Shown here one piece after another: positions 47,201 through 61,330 of a stretch of DNA of 64,000 bases. The stretch lies in contig OY829329.1 of assembly GCA_963691655.1 (NCBI GenBank), positions 12,476,708 to 12,540,707 on the forward strand. Reading direction: 5' to 3'. The DNA comes from Toxonevra muliebris (Eukaryota > Arthropoda > Insecta > Diptera > Pallopteridae). Below the pieces are notes generated by a model. That model saw only the letters and a list, made by a program, of their open reading frames with translations, had not been told where the DNA came from and made no database searches. Position 1 is the first letter of the stretch. Every line of letters starts with the position of its first letter. The translations under genes and the position numbers were made by a program.

Positions 47201-47609
47201 GACTAAGCTTCGATATTTCTCTTTACACAAAGACTTCGTGATATCAATATGGGCCCACGAGGCCAAGTGTGTGGTACTCTGCGACTCCCAAGTCTATACC
47301 TCATCTAAAAGTTAGGTTGAGGCGCATGAAGTGTGGGGGAGATGATTATAATAAATTAAAAGAAAAATGTTTATAAAAAAAAACAAAATTTTAATATTTT
47401 TTCTATCACATTGCTTGGTCTAATCTGATAAAATAAAAATCGTTGCGATTATTTGAGGGGAATTTGAATTGTCAGTCGACGTTTTTTGTTAGATCACGGT
47501 TGCATTGCCTCCAATGAAAGAACGGTCTAAATTTTCCCGTGTGCTGCAAACTCTCAGTTTTCGCCGATTTTATAAACTGAAATACATATTCAATATTAAA
47601 GATGTGCAA

Positions 47610-47905
47610 AAAATTCGTGTGCAGATTCGCAATTGCGAATAATTCGAATAATTTTCAATACTCTCATTCGCAATTATTAATGCGAATAATTCGCATAATT
47701 TTCAATATTCTCATTCTAAATTTTTTATACGAATAATTCGCATAATTTTCGTTATTGGCATTCATATTCGCATTCGCAATTTTTTATGCGAATAATTCGA
47801 ATAATTTTTAAGATTCGCATTCGCAATTATTTATACGAATAATTCGCATAATTTTCGATATTTTAATTTTCGTAATTTTATATGCGAATAATTTAAACGA
47901 ATAAT
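47610..47905 (+). repeat. AATTCG/GCGAATAATTCG array
   Basis: The words GCGAATAATTCG, ATAATTTTCAATATTC and ATTCGCAATT alternate with a period of about 60 bp over four to five units. Many words are self-complementary (CGAATAATTCG), so the segment can fold on itself. Confidence 0.7.
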
Positions 47906-48124
47906 TTTTTCATGTTCAAAAAAAAAAGATAATAAAAGTTTTCATCACTGAAATTAAGTTTGAAAAAAAAAATAGAGCAAGCTCTCCTATTTTTAATTTT
48001 AATTACTTAATTTTGATTATCAAACATTACATTGTTTTTTTTTTTTAAGACAAAACAAAAAAATTATTCGCATTTGCAAATTTTTATTATTCCCGTTCCC
48101 ACTAGCGTTTTGTTTTTTTTTGTC

Positions 48125-48257
48125 CAGAATTTTATACGGAATAGTATTCATTTTATTGGACAAGTTATTATTATAAATTGAGACTTTAAAGCCTCAATTT
48201 ATTTGGATATTATTCTGAATAATTCCCTAACTACTCTTCAATTTTTCTGGAGCAATG
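48125..48257 (+). repeat. Dispersed repeat R4, copy 1
   Basis: The part at 48187-48256 is collinear with 50302-50371. Shared words are CTCAATTTATTTGGA, AATAATTCCC/TTAATTCCC and AATTTTTC-GGAG. Weak resemblance to pogo-like GGTTAATT words was noted but is not enough to classify it. Confidence 0.5.
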
Positions 48258-50149
48258 CGCGGTCTAATCTTCTCCAGACTAATATCAAACACCCACAAAA
48301 ACAAGGGACCAAAATTAAGTTGTTTTGTTTGTGAAGTATACAAACTATAGCTTCATTTGAAATACAGAGAGAAACCATTGGCCTCAACCAATAATGGATG
48401 ACAGAGTTGCCAGAGGCAAGAGATTAAAAATAAAAATTATCCTTGTGGTTTTATAAAATTAAATTCATTTAAACTTTAATTTATTTTCTTTAGTGCCTGT
48501 TTTTTTTTTTTTTTTTGGTTTTTGCAAATTTAATTGCAAACGCAAGTTTTTTTTTCATTTTCTTTTTAAAAGTTTCGCTGATCCTTGACACAAGCATAAT
48601 TCTTAGAACCTACTCGCTTACAGAAATCGTGAATACATTTTTAGAAACCTAATCGATTATGATATAGGTAACAAATAGCATCTAGTTACCCCTGAACTAA
48701 AATTAAGTAATTTTGTCTGTGAATTCATTGCTTAATTTAGTAATTAACTTTTGCTAAGATGCCAACAAGATTTAGATTCTAATATTTCCGTTAAATTAAA
48801 ATAACTTTTCGAACAAATATTTTTCGCAACTTCTTTCATCAATTCATATACATATGCTTAATAATATTAAACCCTCGTCACGTAATGTGTTAATAACTTG
48901 CAAAAATTCTTAGAACCAAAAGCGGCAAACAGCAAAAGCTTAACAAAAAAAATATTAAACTCAAAAAAAAAAAAAAAAAAAAAAAACAGAACAGTAGAAA
49001 TTGCCATATTGTTTCGGTCATTTAATATATACAAATACATACGCACATCAGAGGCAGACGCACTTCAAAACGCCTACAAGTGCGCGTTGTCGTCCATGTC
49101 GACTCATTTGCATTAAAACAATTAAAATTAAAATAAAAAAATAAAAACACAGAAAGAGAGAGAAAAGTTTATGTGATAAAATTTTGCGAAAAAACCACAA
49201 AACATAAAACAACAAAAAGAACAAAAGCAACGTAGTAACCTAATGAAATCAGTCAAGCTTTAGTAGTAAAAATAACAACAAATGTCAATGACATTTCACA
49301 CACATACACACTGACGCATGTGAGACTATAACGACGATTACAGTAATCGCCAACAACATTTTGTTCATTTTTTGCAAGTAATAAAATTTCTTAACCTTAT
49401 ATGGCAACCCTGTCTATACACTCTTTGTCTCCCCTTGATAATATTTCATCAAATTCATGCGGCGCTCATTAATTTTTGTGACGTAACATATATTCTTTTT
49501 AAATGGCTTTTTTTTTTATTCTTTAGGCAAAATTTTTAGAGGCGCCTAAAAAAACGTTGAAGCGCGACTTGTTAATTTTCGAACAGTTGAATGTTGTTGC
49601 TTTTGTTTTTTTTTAACGTTTTTTTTTTTTTTTTTGGGTTTTGTATTGTTTTTCATTATTATTACCTAATGATATTCGGTTCTGTGGTTTGTTGTTGTTT
49701 AGAATTTGATTAAATTGCCGTTAATTTAAATAGCCAAAAATAAACCAAAAATAAAAAACAACTATAACAAAGAGAAAAGTGTTAAAAAACTTTTTATTTA
49801 TATATAATCATATATTAATAATTTGAAAAAGAAAATATTTATCCTAATATTATTAGCTTTTTTGATAGCATTCGTATCTGAACTAGAATGAATTATACTA
49901 TTGCGTGCAAAGTTCAAAGGACGGGCAATTAACCCAGATATGCCCAATGTCTTAATATGAGTACATTTCAGAAATGTTTGGTTTTCATAAAATGAGAAAA
50001 AAAATAAAAACTTTCTGCTTTTATTGGGCATCCAGGGTTAAAAAATGGGACTTTGGATGAGAAAAGAAAATAAATTTGGACATTACTCTAGGGTTTTTTT
50101 ATTTTTCGGATTATGTTAAATTTTTGTTTTTATTTGAACTTAATCCGGA
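48258..50149. other. AT-rich non-coding DNA
   Basis: No gene was found. Poly-A/T tracts lie at about 48500, 48965-48986 and 49618. TGTCAATGACA half-sites lie near 49280. Confidence 0.55.
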
Positions 50150-50372
50150 AATTGAATTTTCGAGCAGGGCATTAGACCGAAACTTTGATCTCAGCATTTC
50201 CAAAAAAAAAAACAAAAACATCCGCGATTAATGTCTACAAAAAATTGGACATTCGATATAATATCTCATTTTTCGAATTCAATGCCTTAATTATTTCCGG
50301 TTTAAGATCTCAATTTATTTGGACATAATTTCGGTTAATTCCCGGACTGCTGTTAAATTTTTCCGGAGTAAA
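50150..50372 (+). repeat. Dispersed repeat R4, copy 2
   Basis: See 48125-48257. This copy is longer and less decayed, with TTGGACATAATTTCGGTTAA and CCGGACTGCTG. Confidence 0.45.
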
Positions 50373-50564
50373 AATAGCAACAAAATAGAGTGATAGCAGA
50401 AGATCCAAAGGGAGAAAAAGGGTTGAAGATAAATTCACTTCTCTTTCTGATAAATATCTCAATCATTATAATCATTGTAGCTGAATTACAAGAGCTTTTA
50501 AATGAAAACAAAAAAAATACTATAAATTCCCTGTCGCCCCTTAATCAACGTTTAGATTCGCTGA

Positions 50565-51010
50565 TGTGTATGTGTGGGTCTCATGAACACATCCACTCAC
50601 TATGTTTCTCTCTCTTAACTTTCTCCCTAGGTGACTGCATGGTTCTCATGAACACAACCACTCACTATGACTCTCACCCAAATTTCTCCCTATGTGAATA
50701 AGTGGTTCTCATGAACACAACCACTTGCTATGACTCTCTTTCAATTGTGTGGATCTCATGAACACAACCACTCACTATGACTCTCTCTCAAATCTCTCCC
50801 TATGTCAATGCGTGGTTCTCATGAGCACATTCAGTCGCTATGGCTCTCTTTCAAATTTCTTTCAATGGCGTGGTTCTCATGAACACATCCACTCATTATG
50901 ACTCTCTCTCAAATTCATCTCTATGTGAATGCGTGGTTCTCATGAACACATCCACTGACTATGACTCTGTCTTAAATTTCTTCCTATGTGAAGGTGTTCT
51001 CAGGAAAATT
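50565..51010 (+). repeat. 62-bp tandem array, seven units
   Basis: Each unit carries GTGGTTCTCATGAACACA, then CCACTCACTATGACTCTCT, then CAAATTTCTCCCTATGTGAA. Units are well aligned, with short deletions in two of them. The 103-codon open frame at 50390-50701 runs into the array and is not supported as a gene. Confidence 0.88.
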
Positions 51011-51346
51011 CATTTTTGAAATCAGAGATTATTATAAATGCCTCGTTTAGGAAAATTTTTGCTGGGGATCATTTTGTTCTTTCAAAAAATTCCTTATTTG
51101 AGAAACAATGTCCAAAATTGAGTAAAAAATTATCGTAAAGAGGAGGAGGACAGTTTATCCTAAAACCCTTTTTTCCCTACTAGGATTCACTAATAGTTCA
51201 TAAATATAATAGCGATTTTTCCCGCTTACCCTTCCGGGGTTAAGAACTTTTTTAAGTTAGCTCATTCACAATCATTTAATAAATGTTCTGTAGTTTCTCT
51301 GTTTTTAATATAGAACCGACATTATCTGCAGTCAGGTTAAGTTTAT

Positions 51347-51535
51347 TAACCCTAGTAAGATAACGTTATAAATGAATGGGAACATGAAAATTGTTGTTTA
51401 AAAATAAGAAAACAAAAGTGAAGCAATATTGTTTGTTTGTCGATTGTCTGTCGAACAGACGAGCATTTAAAAATTGTCATTTTGAAATTACGTAAAATTT
51501 ACGTGCGTCATTCAATGACCCAATAAGGAACATAA
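51347..51535 (+). repeat. Dispersed repeat family R2, copy 2
   Basis: The sequence is collinear with 9537-9760, from TTAACCCTA through ATGAATGGGAACATGAAAAT to CGTAAAATTTACGT. Confidence 0.55.
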
Positions 51536-53599
51536 AATTTTTATAATATCTCTTAGGCAAAGAGCTCGGATTTTCTCTTTATATTGAAAGATCTATTTGT
51601 ATGGTTTACAACTTTGAAACTATTAAGTGCAGCCCTTGGAAAAATTATACTTATTCATCTTACGAGTATTTTCTAATGCTCTAACTAGTTTTTTAAGCTG
51701 ATGTAGGTCAGGGAAACTAACCCAACATCATTTGCATTAATTCTTTTCCCAGTTCATAATCGAATACCCATTCGAGGACCAGTCCGGAATACTGTAAAAG
51801 AAAAACTGAAATAATTATTTCCAAAAAAATTTAATTTTGTCGGTTTTTCTTTTCTGTTTGCCCTATAAAATAAAATTTGTAGGAACTCCCTATTTCAGAT
51901 TTTCTAACATATATAAGTTTTTTCCTTTTCTGTTTTTTAATCTCTGCTCTATTTGCTTTAATCACTGCTCTTTATTCCAGGCTTTCAACACTATAACTAT
52001 TTGATTTCTATTTGTATAATGTAATCATTATTTAATTATTTAATAACACATTTATTTAACAGCTGTTGCTACATTTTTTTTATTTTCTTTATTATTTTAT
52101 TTATTTATTTTTTTTGCCCCCCCTTCCCATTTCAAATGCTTATCACTAACTGGTGTAAACATTATTTAATGACCTATATTTTTTACTACATACCTACATA
52201 TTTTCAGAAGCGCTATTATTATCTATTCATTTTACATGAGATAACGTTATTGCTAGCTAGAAAACTTGAATTGCTATACAAACATAATTATTTAATTACA
52301 ATTTTTTGTTTAAAAAATAGAAATTGCAATAGATTTGTATTTTTATATATTATATTTATATTAAATTTTTAAACATTCTATTTATATGTAATACAATTTC
52401 GTAAACCTCTTTTTTTATTTATTATTTATATTATGCATATTGCTAAAAAGGAGTTCATTACACTTTTGCTACACAACTCATATTTCTTTTTCAGTTTAAG
52501 TTTTTTTTTTTCCTTTTTTATTATTTTTCTATACTATTGTCTCATATGCTTTCATCATCGTCAGCACTTTTCTTATCATATCAGGCGCCGTATTTGTATG
52601 CACCACATATTTCTTTTTTACAATATTTTTTTCATATTGTAATATGTGTCAACCATAACTTGTCACTCATCCATATACGAGTATAGCTCCAGAATTTTTG
52701 TATTCTGTATTCATATTCTGCATACCCCGTCACATATATATTTGTGTAGTATAATAGCATTTGCAACCCTTTTTCTTTTTTGTTTTGTATGGGTTTTCTT
52801 CCTTGTTTCCCCTATTAATACTACTACTTTTACTAATACTATGGTACTATTTTTATTTTATTTTTTTAGTATTTGTTTTTACTATACAATCTCTTTCACT
52901 TTGCATACAATACTAGAAATGTATGCACGGGTTTTTTTTTTCTTTTGCATACATGCATCTGAAGTACATTTGTATGGCTGCGTTTGAGTTTTAAGAGCTT
53001 TTTTGTATGCTTTGAAGCCAACAGCTAAAGGCTTCAATTATTATAGTGAAAATAATCCTGAAAACGTATACAAAGCAAGTACCCATACATAGCTCTACTT
53101 TTATTTTAAGTGGATGGAGAAGAGTTGTTGGTTTTTAAAGTTAGTTAAAAATTTGTTGGAAATAAAAAGTTTAAATAATTAAAAGTTTAAAAAATTCTCA
53201 TTTTTTTTCAATAAGGTTTCAAATTTCTGTACACACAGCTGTAAATCTGCAAGGTTGTAGTGTATGAAGTAGGTGGATAATTAGAAGGTTTTAGGAAAAA
53301 CATAGACAAAGTAGTGGGCAATAGATTGAAGTGGCCAAAAAATTATTGAAAAATAGTAGGCATTGGTGGCACTGAATCAGCAGTAAGGCTCAAAATACTT
53401 ATCACATTATTTTTCGCATTTCATTGCTGAGATATATGCTAAGATCAACATTGAAAAATACATGACATGGAATCAACCTTGATATAGAAGATATACGTTT
53501 GTTAATTTTCCAATTTTTAAACGCTGTTCTCAATCTACTAAAACTTTGTTTCATTTGATATTTTTTTTAAAAATTTTCAGTTTTTCGAACAAATTATGA
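51536..53599. other. AT-rich non-coding DNA
   Basis: No gene was found. T-rich tracts dominate 52070-52640 and 52860-52940. The 113-codon frame at 52646-52987 is Phe/Ile-rich and has no domain. Confidence 0.5.
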
Positions 53600-54390
53600 T
53601 GGATGTAATACTTGTCGGATTGCTGTATTCTTGAAAACTTCTTTTTGCCGTTCCAGTAAAAAAATATCACAAATTTTTATTAAAAGTTTTTTCGTTAAAA
53701 CTTAAAATCCAAAAAAAAGGTCATCTTGACCGAAAAAATAAAAGTTGAAAAATAACGGTTATTTTGACCGAAAAAAATAAAGGTCGGAAATAAAAATCAT
53801 TTGACCGAAAAAAGTTAAAATAAAAAAATAGTTTTTTTACATATTTTTTTTCGTTTAAGTATATATAAAAACTGTTATCTTGATCGAAAAAAAAACAAAA
53901 ATTTAAAAAATAACGGTTATTTTGACTCAAGAAAATAAAAATCTTTGATAAGGTCATCTTGACCGAAAAATATTAAAATAAAACAATAACGGTTATTTTG
54001 ACCGAAAAAAATATAAATCGAAAATAAAAATCATTTTTTTCAATGATTCAATGATCATCATTATTTACTGTACTTGAAAATATTAACCATCGGATTAGAG
54101 GAAAATGGTTGGGTTGGAGGCTGCTGGGTGAAAAATTGGCTTTTGCTGAGAGGAGAAGTACGGGAATTATTGGAATCAAGTAGAAACCGAAACTGGAATT
54201 TTGCAAGAACTTAGTCTAATTTTCACTAATTTCCTAACTAGAGACTTCCGGGGTAAAAAATCAATATTCAGATTATAAATAAATATACTGGAATCAACCT
54301 TGATATAGAAGGTATACGTTTGTTCATTTTTCCAATATTTAAATACTGTTCTCAATCTACTAGAACTTTGTTTCATTCTGATAATTTTTT
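53600..54390 (+). repeat. Interspersed family R5, copy 1
   Basis: The copy contains TGTATTCTTGAAAACTTCTT and TTGCCGTTCCAGTAAAAAAA (about 53624-53665), then several AACGGTTATTTTGACCGAAA words, then AGAGGAAAATGGTTGGGTTG, GAGGCTGCTGGGTGAAAAAT and GAGAGGAGAAGTACGGGAAT. The same order recurs at 56380-57260. The phrase TGGAATCAACCTTGATATAG occurs at both 53469 and 54291. A long unclassified element is likely; no termini were found. Confidence 0.7.
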
Positions 54391-56269
54391 CAAAAATGTT
54401 CAGTTTGTTCTAAGAGTGCTTTATAAAAAACGCAATCTATGGACCTCAAGAAGTTAACTGAAACTTCGTATTCAGCTGAAAAAGTAATAAAGTTAAGTTC
54501 TATTGACTGTTTGGAAAATTGGTGAAACGTGACTTATTCTTGAACTAATTTCATGGGGGATATTCTACAGAAATATATGTATACACATTATGTGATACCA
54601 TTAGTTTATGTTTTTTATGGAGCGAGAAAAATTCCTAGAAGAATTTCCACATTTCAAAATCAAGGATATTCTTTAAACGGAATAAACTATCTTAGAATAA
54701 ATAAGAAAGCAATTGGTCCTGGTTCGTACCGTTGAAGTGAAAGCAAATGTTTTTGACCGATATAAGAAAATCGAAAATTTTATATTTATCTTCATATAGC
54801 TTGACAGCTTGATCAAGAACAGCTTTCTTTAGACTATCCAGAATAAAAATCGTATAATTTGAATTTCTACCTCAGTTTCCTATTCTCTTCATATTTTTCC
54901 AACCAGGTGGCAACTGCTTTTCACAGTTTCCTATAAAATAACTACAAAATTTTCTGTTTTCTGTCTTTTTTGCTTTATTTTATATTTTCTTTTGGTTTTT
55001 GTATTCGGATATGCGCTTCTTCCGCCTTTTCGTAATAATCGCATTCAAAAGAAAGGGAAATGAACTCATTGTAATGCGTGGTGGTTAGTATGTTACTTTA
55101 AATAGACAATGGTAACACGATGAATACGACTACAAACAGTTTTGGCAGGAATTGCGAGTTGCTTTTAGGTAAAATTAAGCTCATTTTGGCGCATGTGATG
55201 TGAATATGGTATGTTATACGTATAATATATGGTTGGAATGTGAGTGTAATAAAAAAAGGAAAAAAAGACTAGACATGAAGTGTAAATGTGTGAAAAGAAT
55301 TGCGTTTAAATTAGTACGTGCGTGTCGCTGAATGGTTTGAAGATTTATATTTCACATACATATGCATGATGTTAAAGAGTCAATTGTGCTTAGATAATAT
55401 GTAAATATGTATGTAGGTATAAACATACATATTATGAAAGTAAATATTATGCAAATTGACAACGCCTTATTCAGGCGCGTTGCTCTCTTTAAGTTAAGAC
55501 TTCAATTAAATTTACTGTACGTCTATTTAAGTTAAATTCTAAATGAATCAATTAAAAAGCTATTTTAAATTTTAAGAAACTTAAAATTAAAATAAAAATT
55601 ATAATTAATAAGGTGCAATTAAAACATCAAAAGTATACAATTTAAATTCAATTCAATAATAATTTGTTTCTTTTGTTTTTGTTTCTTTTTTTTTAAACTT
55701 ACCTTTGAAAATCTTTTGTTTTGGTTTTTTTTTTTTTAATTTTTTACAAAGCTGCAAAGAAAAAGAATAATAAAAATTTATTAGTCAAAATATTTACATA
55801 TATTTTTATATGCATGTATGTATGTATGTATGTATGTATGTTTCTCTGTACCATTGACTTTATTATTAAATAATAGTTAAAAAATGTAAAAAAGTAAAAG
55901 AAAAATAACTGGCAACATGTTGTTTGGTGTGTCCAACTACCAATTAGAAGAAGTAAAAAACAATTAATCATCATTCATATAAACTTGTACTAGGCAAAAA
56001 AAAAACCGAAAATCACAAAATTTTAATTATTTCTAAATGAACTGCAAATTACCTCACATCAAGTTGTAAAGTTAAAAATAAAAACCATTAATAAATAAAA
56101 ATAGTAATAAAGCAAAAATATATAAAAAAAAGAAAAAAAGATGAATGGACCTTTAAAGGTTAGTGATTGGAAGCATTTAATTAAATTTAAAAAAATTGAA
56201 AAGGAACACTAGCTAGCATTAGTATTAAATCAAATTCAGACTGAACTTTTAAAAACAACAGGAAGGACA
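54391..56269. other. AT-rich non-coding DNA with (TATG)n
   Basis: No gene was found. A TATG microsatellite of about six units lies at 55815-55840. Confidence 0.55.
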
Positions 56270-57270
56270 TTTTTCTTTAGAATAGAAAAAAAAATTATTC
56301 CAATCTTTTAACTAGATATGAGTATAGTGCATGACCACGATTTAGACCCACGATTTTAAACTCAGAACCCTGCATCAAGTAGAAGTATACTGAATTATCG
56401 AACGTAATTTTCACCAGATTTCTAACTCGAGGCTGCTGGGTGAAAAATTGGCTCTTGCTGAGAGGAGAAGTACTTACGAGAACTACTGGAATTAAGTAGA
56501 AATCGAAACTGGAATTTTACAAGAATCCAATCTAATTTTCACTAGTTTCTTAACTCAAAACTTCTGGGAGAAAAATTCAATATTCTAACCATAAATATAA
56601 TTCATGACGACGAATTCATCTTCAGACCGAATTTTCTAGAAATTATGGTTTTTTATTTCAAATAGAAAACAGTTTCAAACTTTCATGGGAATAAAACTCG
56701 GGTTGTGCTATTTGCTTTTTTTGACAAAATTCAGTTCTAAAATAACAAAAAACAAGACAGGATATAGTATAATGGATGTCTAAGTGCTGTATTCTTGAAC
56801 ACTTCTTTTGCCGTTCCAGTAAAAAAATAACAACAAAATTTTTTAATAAAGAGTTTTTTCGTTAAAACTTAAAATTCCAAAAAACAGTTATCTTGATCGA
56901 AAAAAATAAAATTTAAAAAATAACGGTTATTTTGACCCAAAAAAATAAAGGTACAAAATAAAAATCTTTGAAAAAATTATCATAGTTTGACCAAAAAAAA
57001 TTAAAATAAAACAACAACGGTTACTTTGACCGAAAAAAAATATAAATCAAATATAAAAATCATTAAAAATATTGGATACATTTTTTAGATCAAAGCATTA
57101 TCGGATCAGAGGAAAAGGGTTGGGTTGGAGGCTGCTGGATGAAAAATTGGCTCTTGAGAGGAGAAGTACGGGAATTACTGGAATCAAGTAGAAACCGAAT
57201 CTAGAATTTAGCAGCAGCCTTGTCTAATTTTTACTAGTTCCCTAACTCAAGACTTCCGGGGTAAAATTCA
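56270..57270 (+). repeat. Interspersed family R5, copy 2
   Basis: Two copies of the GGCTGCTGGGTGAAAAATTG ... GAGAGGAGAAGTAC block lie at about 56431 and 57130. They flank the GTATTCTTGAACACTTCTTT, CCGTTCCAGTAAAAAAATAA and AACGGTTATTTTGACC segment (56790-57060). The layout matches copy 1. Confidence 0.7.
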
Positions 57271-59579
57271 ATCTTTGTCCGGAATTCTTCGAATCATTTT
57301 AAGAATAGGTTTTGTCAGAGAGGGGAGGTATAAGAACTACTGAAATTAACTAGGAACCGACCCAGAGTTTTTACCAAATCCTTAACAAGAGATTGTAAGA
57401 TTTCAGCCTTATTATATTCGACTATAATTATAGTCCATTATGGCAATTTGTAATCATTTTAAGCACAGTTTCTTGAAGTTAAGTATACCAAAGTGCATGA
57501 GTACGAGTAGAATTTAGCAGGAATTCAACCTAAGTTTGTACAGGATCGTTAACTGGAAACTGCTGGGTTAAAAATTAAATCTCTTGGCAATGAATATAGA
57601 TCATGACGATGATCAAGCAGCAAGAAGAAACCCACGAACTACTTGTGTTCAACAGATACGGTAGCAAATTTTTCACAGTACTCTTAACTGGAAGGGGTGA
57701 GAGGGAGGGGAAAGGGGGAAAGTATGTTTTTAATAAAAAATTATTTTTTTAAACGAAGAAATATGTATGCATACAAGCGCATGTTAAATTACTGAAAACG
57801 CTTAATTTTAATGGCATTAAAAAAAATAAAAAAATATTTGCAATAATATGCGAAAAAAAATTCAAGGGCGTCAATAATAACAACAAAATTTGCATTTATA
57901 ATAAGTTTATGAATATTTTGTTTCGCAATTAAAAATATGAGAAAAAAGGAAATAAATATGTAAAAGGAATTTATGACTTTGGCAGTGATTTTATTAATTC
58001 AACGAATGTAAATATAATTTCCTGATATCATGTAATAATTAAGATAAAACGAATATATCAATGGATTAACCCATCAACGTTAGAAACATTTTTCTCAATG
58101 TTTCGACAGCTGTGTCAATCCTACTTACTAAAACTGAGATAAGCTGAAACTCTTATCTTAAAGTGCAATAGTAAATAAAATCCATGAAAACTATAGATGA
58201 TCAAATTAAGTAGACTGTGAATATGTGAACCAGCTATAAGAACAGAACACCGAGTTGTTCCAGACTTCAAAGACTGTAACTTATCTGGGAAATAATTTAT
58301 GACATTGGAGCACAAAATATATAAAAACTCAAGGATATATTGGGAAAAAATCAAACAATTTCAGTTTTGTAACCTTAAATACATAGTAAAGAAAGAATAA
58401 AAAGTTTTCAACTCAAAATTCTTCACATTTCTATAGCAAATCGGACTAAATAATGTTCCATAATCAGTAAAACAATGTAATCAGTACACAAACACCACAC
58501 ACGAGAAAATGAACATAACTAAGCTTAAAACTCGCAATGCGTTAATCTCTAGCGATTCATGTATTTTGCATAGTTGTTACGATAACACCTCAGGTGAACA
58601 ACAAACAAAAATTTATGCAAAATTAATTTATACTTTTTTTCCAGTAAAACAAGTGAAAATTGCGTGGTTTTTCCTGAATGACTCTATTTTTCTTTATACT
58701 TTTAATTACTCTAAAGTTAGTTACATATAAAAATTGCGTCTACTATATAGCTAGTTAAAATGTAAATTAGTTTTTTTAGAAAAATCTAAGGTCGTCACGC
58801 AAACTTCCATATGGTCAATAAACTTTCAGTTAAAGTTAAAGTTCATGATACTTCAATAGTAAACAAAGAAAAAAATTCTTGTATAAAAATCACTCCTATA
58901 GAACGCTTTATAAATTTGCAAGCCTTCATGAAAGTATAATATTTATGGAATAAAATCCAACAGCTGAGTGCTTAAATTTTATGAAGTGTATTAAACTGGA
59001 ATTAAAAATTTTTTATGCATACATAATTTTCAAGGAATTAATACTGAAAATCATAGAATTCCATAATAATAAAATCACTGTACGTAGAACTAGTACAAAA
59101 ATAAGTACGAAATGTTTTATCCGTTTTGTGTATGTATGAGAAGAGAAAAAAAAACGCTTAGAATTTATTATGCTGAAAAATAGAAAATTCAAAATGTGTG
59201 AAATTGAGATGAAATTTTGCATTTTTTGCTAATTTTATGATGCATGAAATAAAAATTTTATAAAATTACATAAACATTAAACACTAGAGATGAAATGAAA
59301 AGCAAATGAAAAAGAAAAATGTGAAAAATTAAATTCCATTTTGCAAGTAATTAAATTTTGACCATTTCATAGTTTTCGAAATATTTATGGCCTACAGAGA
59401 GTAAGAAGAGGGCGCAATAAAAACTCTATGGGAGAGGAAAGGGAGGGGGGAGTACTTGTACAGATACTGATATGAAATCTTTTTCATAATAGAAACAGTT
59501 GTTTTGGAATTTTTTTCAGACAAAAATGAAACTTATTTTGTGATCTATTATTTTTCAAGTTGAAGTGAAAAAAATTTAC
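57271..59579. other. AT-rich non-coding DNA
   Basis: No gene was found. 57271-57700 contains diverged phrases of the R5 family (AACTGGAAACTGCTGGGTTA). A G/A-rich patch lies at about 57688-57720 and another at about 59430-59453. Confidence 0.5.
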
Positions 59580-59885
59580 CTTTTCTAAAAAATTTGAAGC
59601 TTTCATGTTTATCTAATTATTTTGACCTAGGAAAATAAGAAATAAAAAATAACGGTTATTTTAACCGAAAAAATAAATGTCGAAAATAAAATTCTTCAAA
59701 AAAAACATCGTAATTTGACCGAAAAATATTAAAATAAAAAATTAACGGTTATTTTGACCGAAAAAAATAAAAGTCGAAAATAAAAATCTTTGAAAAAATC
59801 ATCATTATTTGAAGTAATTAAAAATTTTACTTACATTTTTTAGATCTAAGCACTATCGGATCAGAGGAAAATGGTTGGAAATAAG
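59580..59885 (+). repeat. Interspersed family R5, copy 3
   Basis: Contains AATAACGGTTATTTTAACCG, TTAACGGTTATTTTGACCG, and AGATCTAAGCACTATCGGAT followed by CAGAGGAAAATGGTTGG. Confidence 0.7.
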
Positions 59886-61320
59886 GTCTGGTCCTCTTCC
59901 CTAATTTTCCCAATGAAATGTATGTATATGTAACTCAGTCGTTATGAACGTTGCTTTTGAACTAAAATACTTTTTCAAGGAATTAAAAAAAACCTAAATC
60001 ACCCACCCCTTTCTAGAACTTGTAGCTCCACTAGTGCTACAAAAAAAATATACTGCTTTGATACCAAACATCAAATTATCAACGCATAATGTTCATTGTT
60101 TGAATCCTTTAAACTCAATTCGCAAAATTTAGGACTTCTCTTCATTCTGAATATTTCTTTCAGATCTCTAAATAGGGTATTTGGAAGCTGATAGAAAATG
60201 GAATAATCCGATTCAGCTTTTAATGTTTCAAAAAACACAAGTTGCACTTAAATATTGCAATTAGGTTTCAATTGCATAATGTTTTAAAATAGCCTTCGAA
60301 AATGTTTTATCAGAAAAACCCTTCAAACAAAAATTTATAATGCATAGGGTACATATAAATAAAAAATAAATAAAAAAATATATAGTTTTTACTGTATTTC
60401 TCATTCATTCTTTTATCAAATGCATTAACAATCACAACGACATCTTTATTGTATTTTTTTCTCTTTTTTTTTTTTTTTTTTGTTATTAAAGTAGTAGTAA
60501 TAGTAGTAAATAAAAAAAATCTTAAACTTCAAGGATTTTAGCTAAACAATGAAAATAAAAAGTACAAACAATAACAATAGCGAATTTTTTTTTCTTTGAA
60601 TCATGCAAACTAGCGAGAGGTGCAGTTTATGTTTCATATATTTGTAAGCGCGCGTTCAATTGAAGGCAACAGGCAGGCAGCTGAAAAAACGCCAAACGTA
60701 ATGAAAAACTCAGGCGTAAATATTATTGTAATTCACCTTCATTGCCAATATAAATATATGAGATATAAACAAATAATAATGCAGAAAAAAAATCAAATAA
60801 ATAAATATACAATAGTTACAATACAATACTCAAGTTTTAAATGCACACAAATGTTCCTATTTAGTAGTTGTATTTCCATTATTGACATGTACATACGAGT
60901 TGAGTACTCAGGTACCTGACTGACTGCATGCCTGTATTCAATATAAAGATTAATCACAGCTGATATTTATACAACGAATAGTTGGTAATACGAGTGCAGA
61001 GATTAATAAGAAAATTAAAATATGTAATGTGTTTTGTAATTATATAATTATTAATCATAAAAAATACAAATATACATTCAGTCCAAGTTTACTTATAAAA
61101 ACTTTGGACGTGCACAAGTGCTAATGCAATTTTTTTGTATACAAGATCAATTTCAATTCAATTGGAAAATTAATATTTAATAACTTGAAATTTTGCTTTA
61201 TGTTGAGTAATAATATATTGCTTTTGTTTTTTTTTTTTTTTTTAATTTTCAAGACCTTGTAATTTAATATTGAATAAAATATATATATCCTTTTTGTTCT
61301 TTAATGTAGCAGCAAATGCA
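59886..61320. other. AT-rich non-coding DNA
   Basis: No gene was found. Poly-T tracts lie at about 60463-60481 and 61228-61243. The 99-codon frame at 60620-60919 has no recognisable domain. Confidence 0.5.
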
Positions 61321-61330
61321 TGTCTATACC

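Noticed and set aside
50390..50701. 103-codon plus-strand frame
   Set aside because: It starts at a non-ATG codon and its second half is the 62-bp repeat.
52646..52987. 113-codon plus-strand frame resembling a membrane protein
   Set aside because: The hydrophobicity comes from T-rich DNA (Phe/Ile/Leu). There is no conserved motif or coding context.
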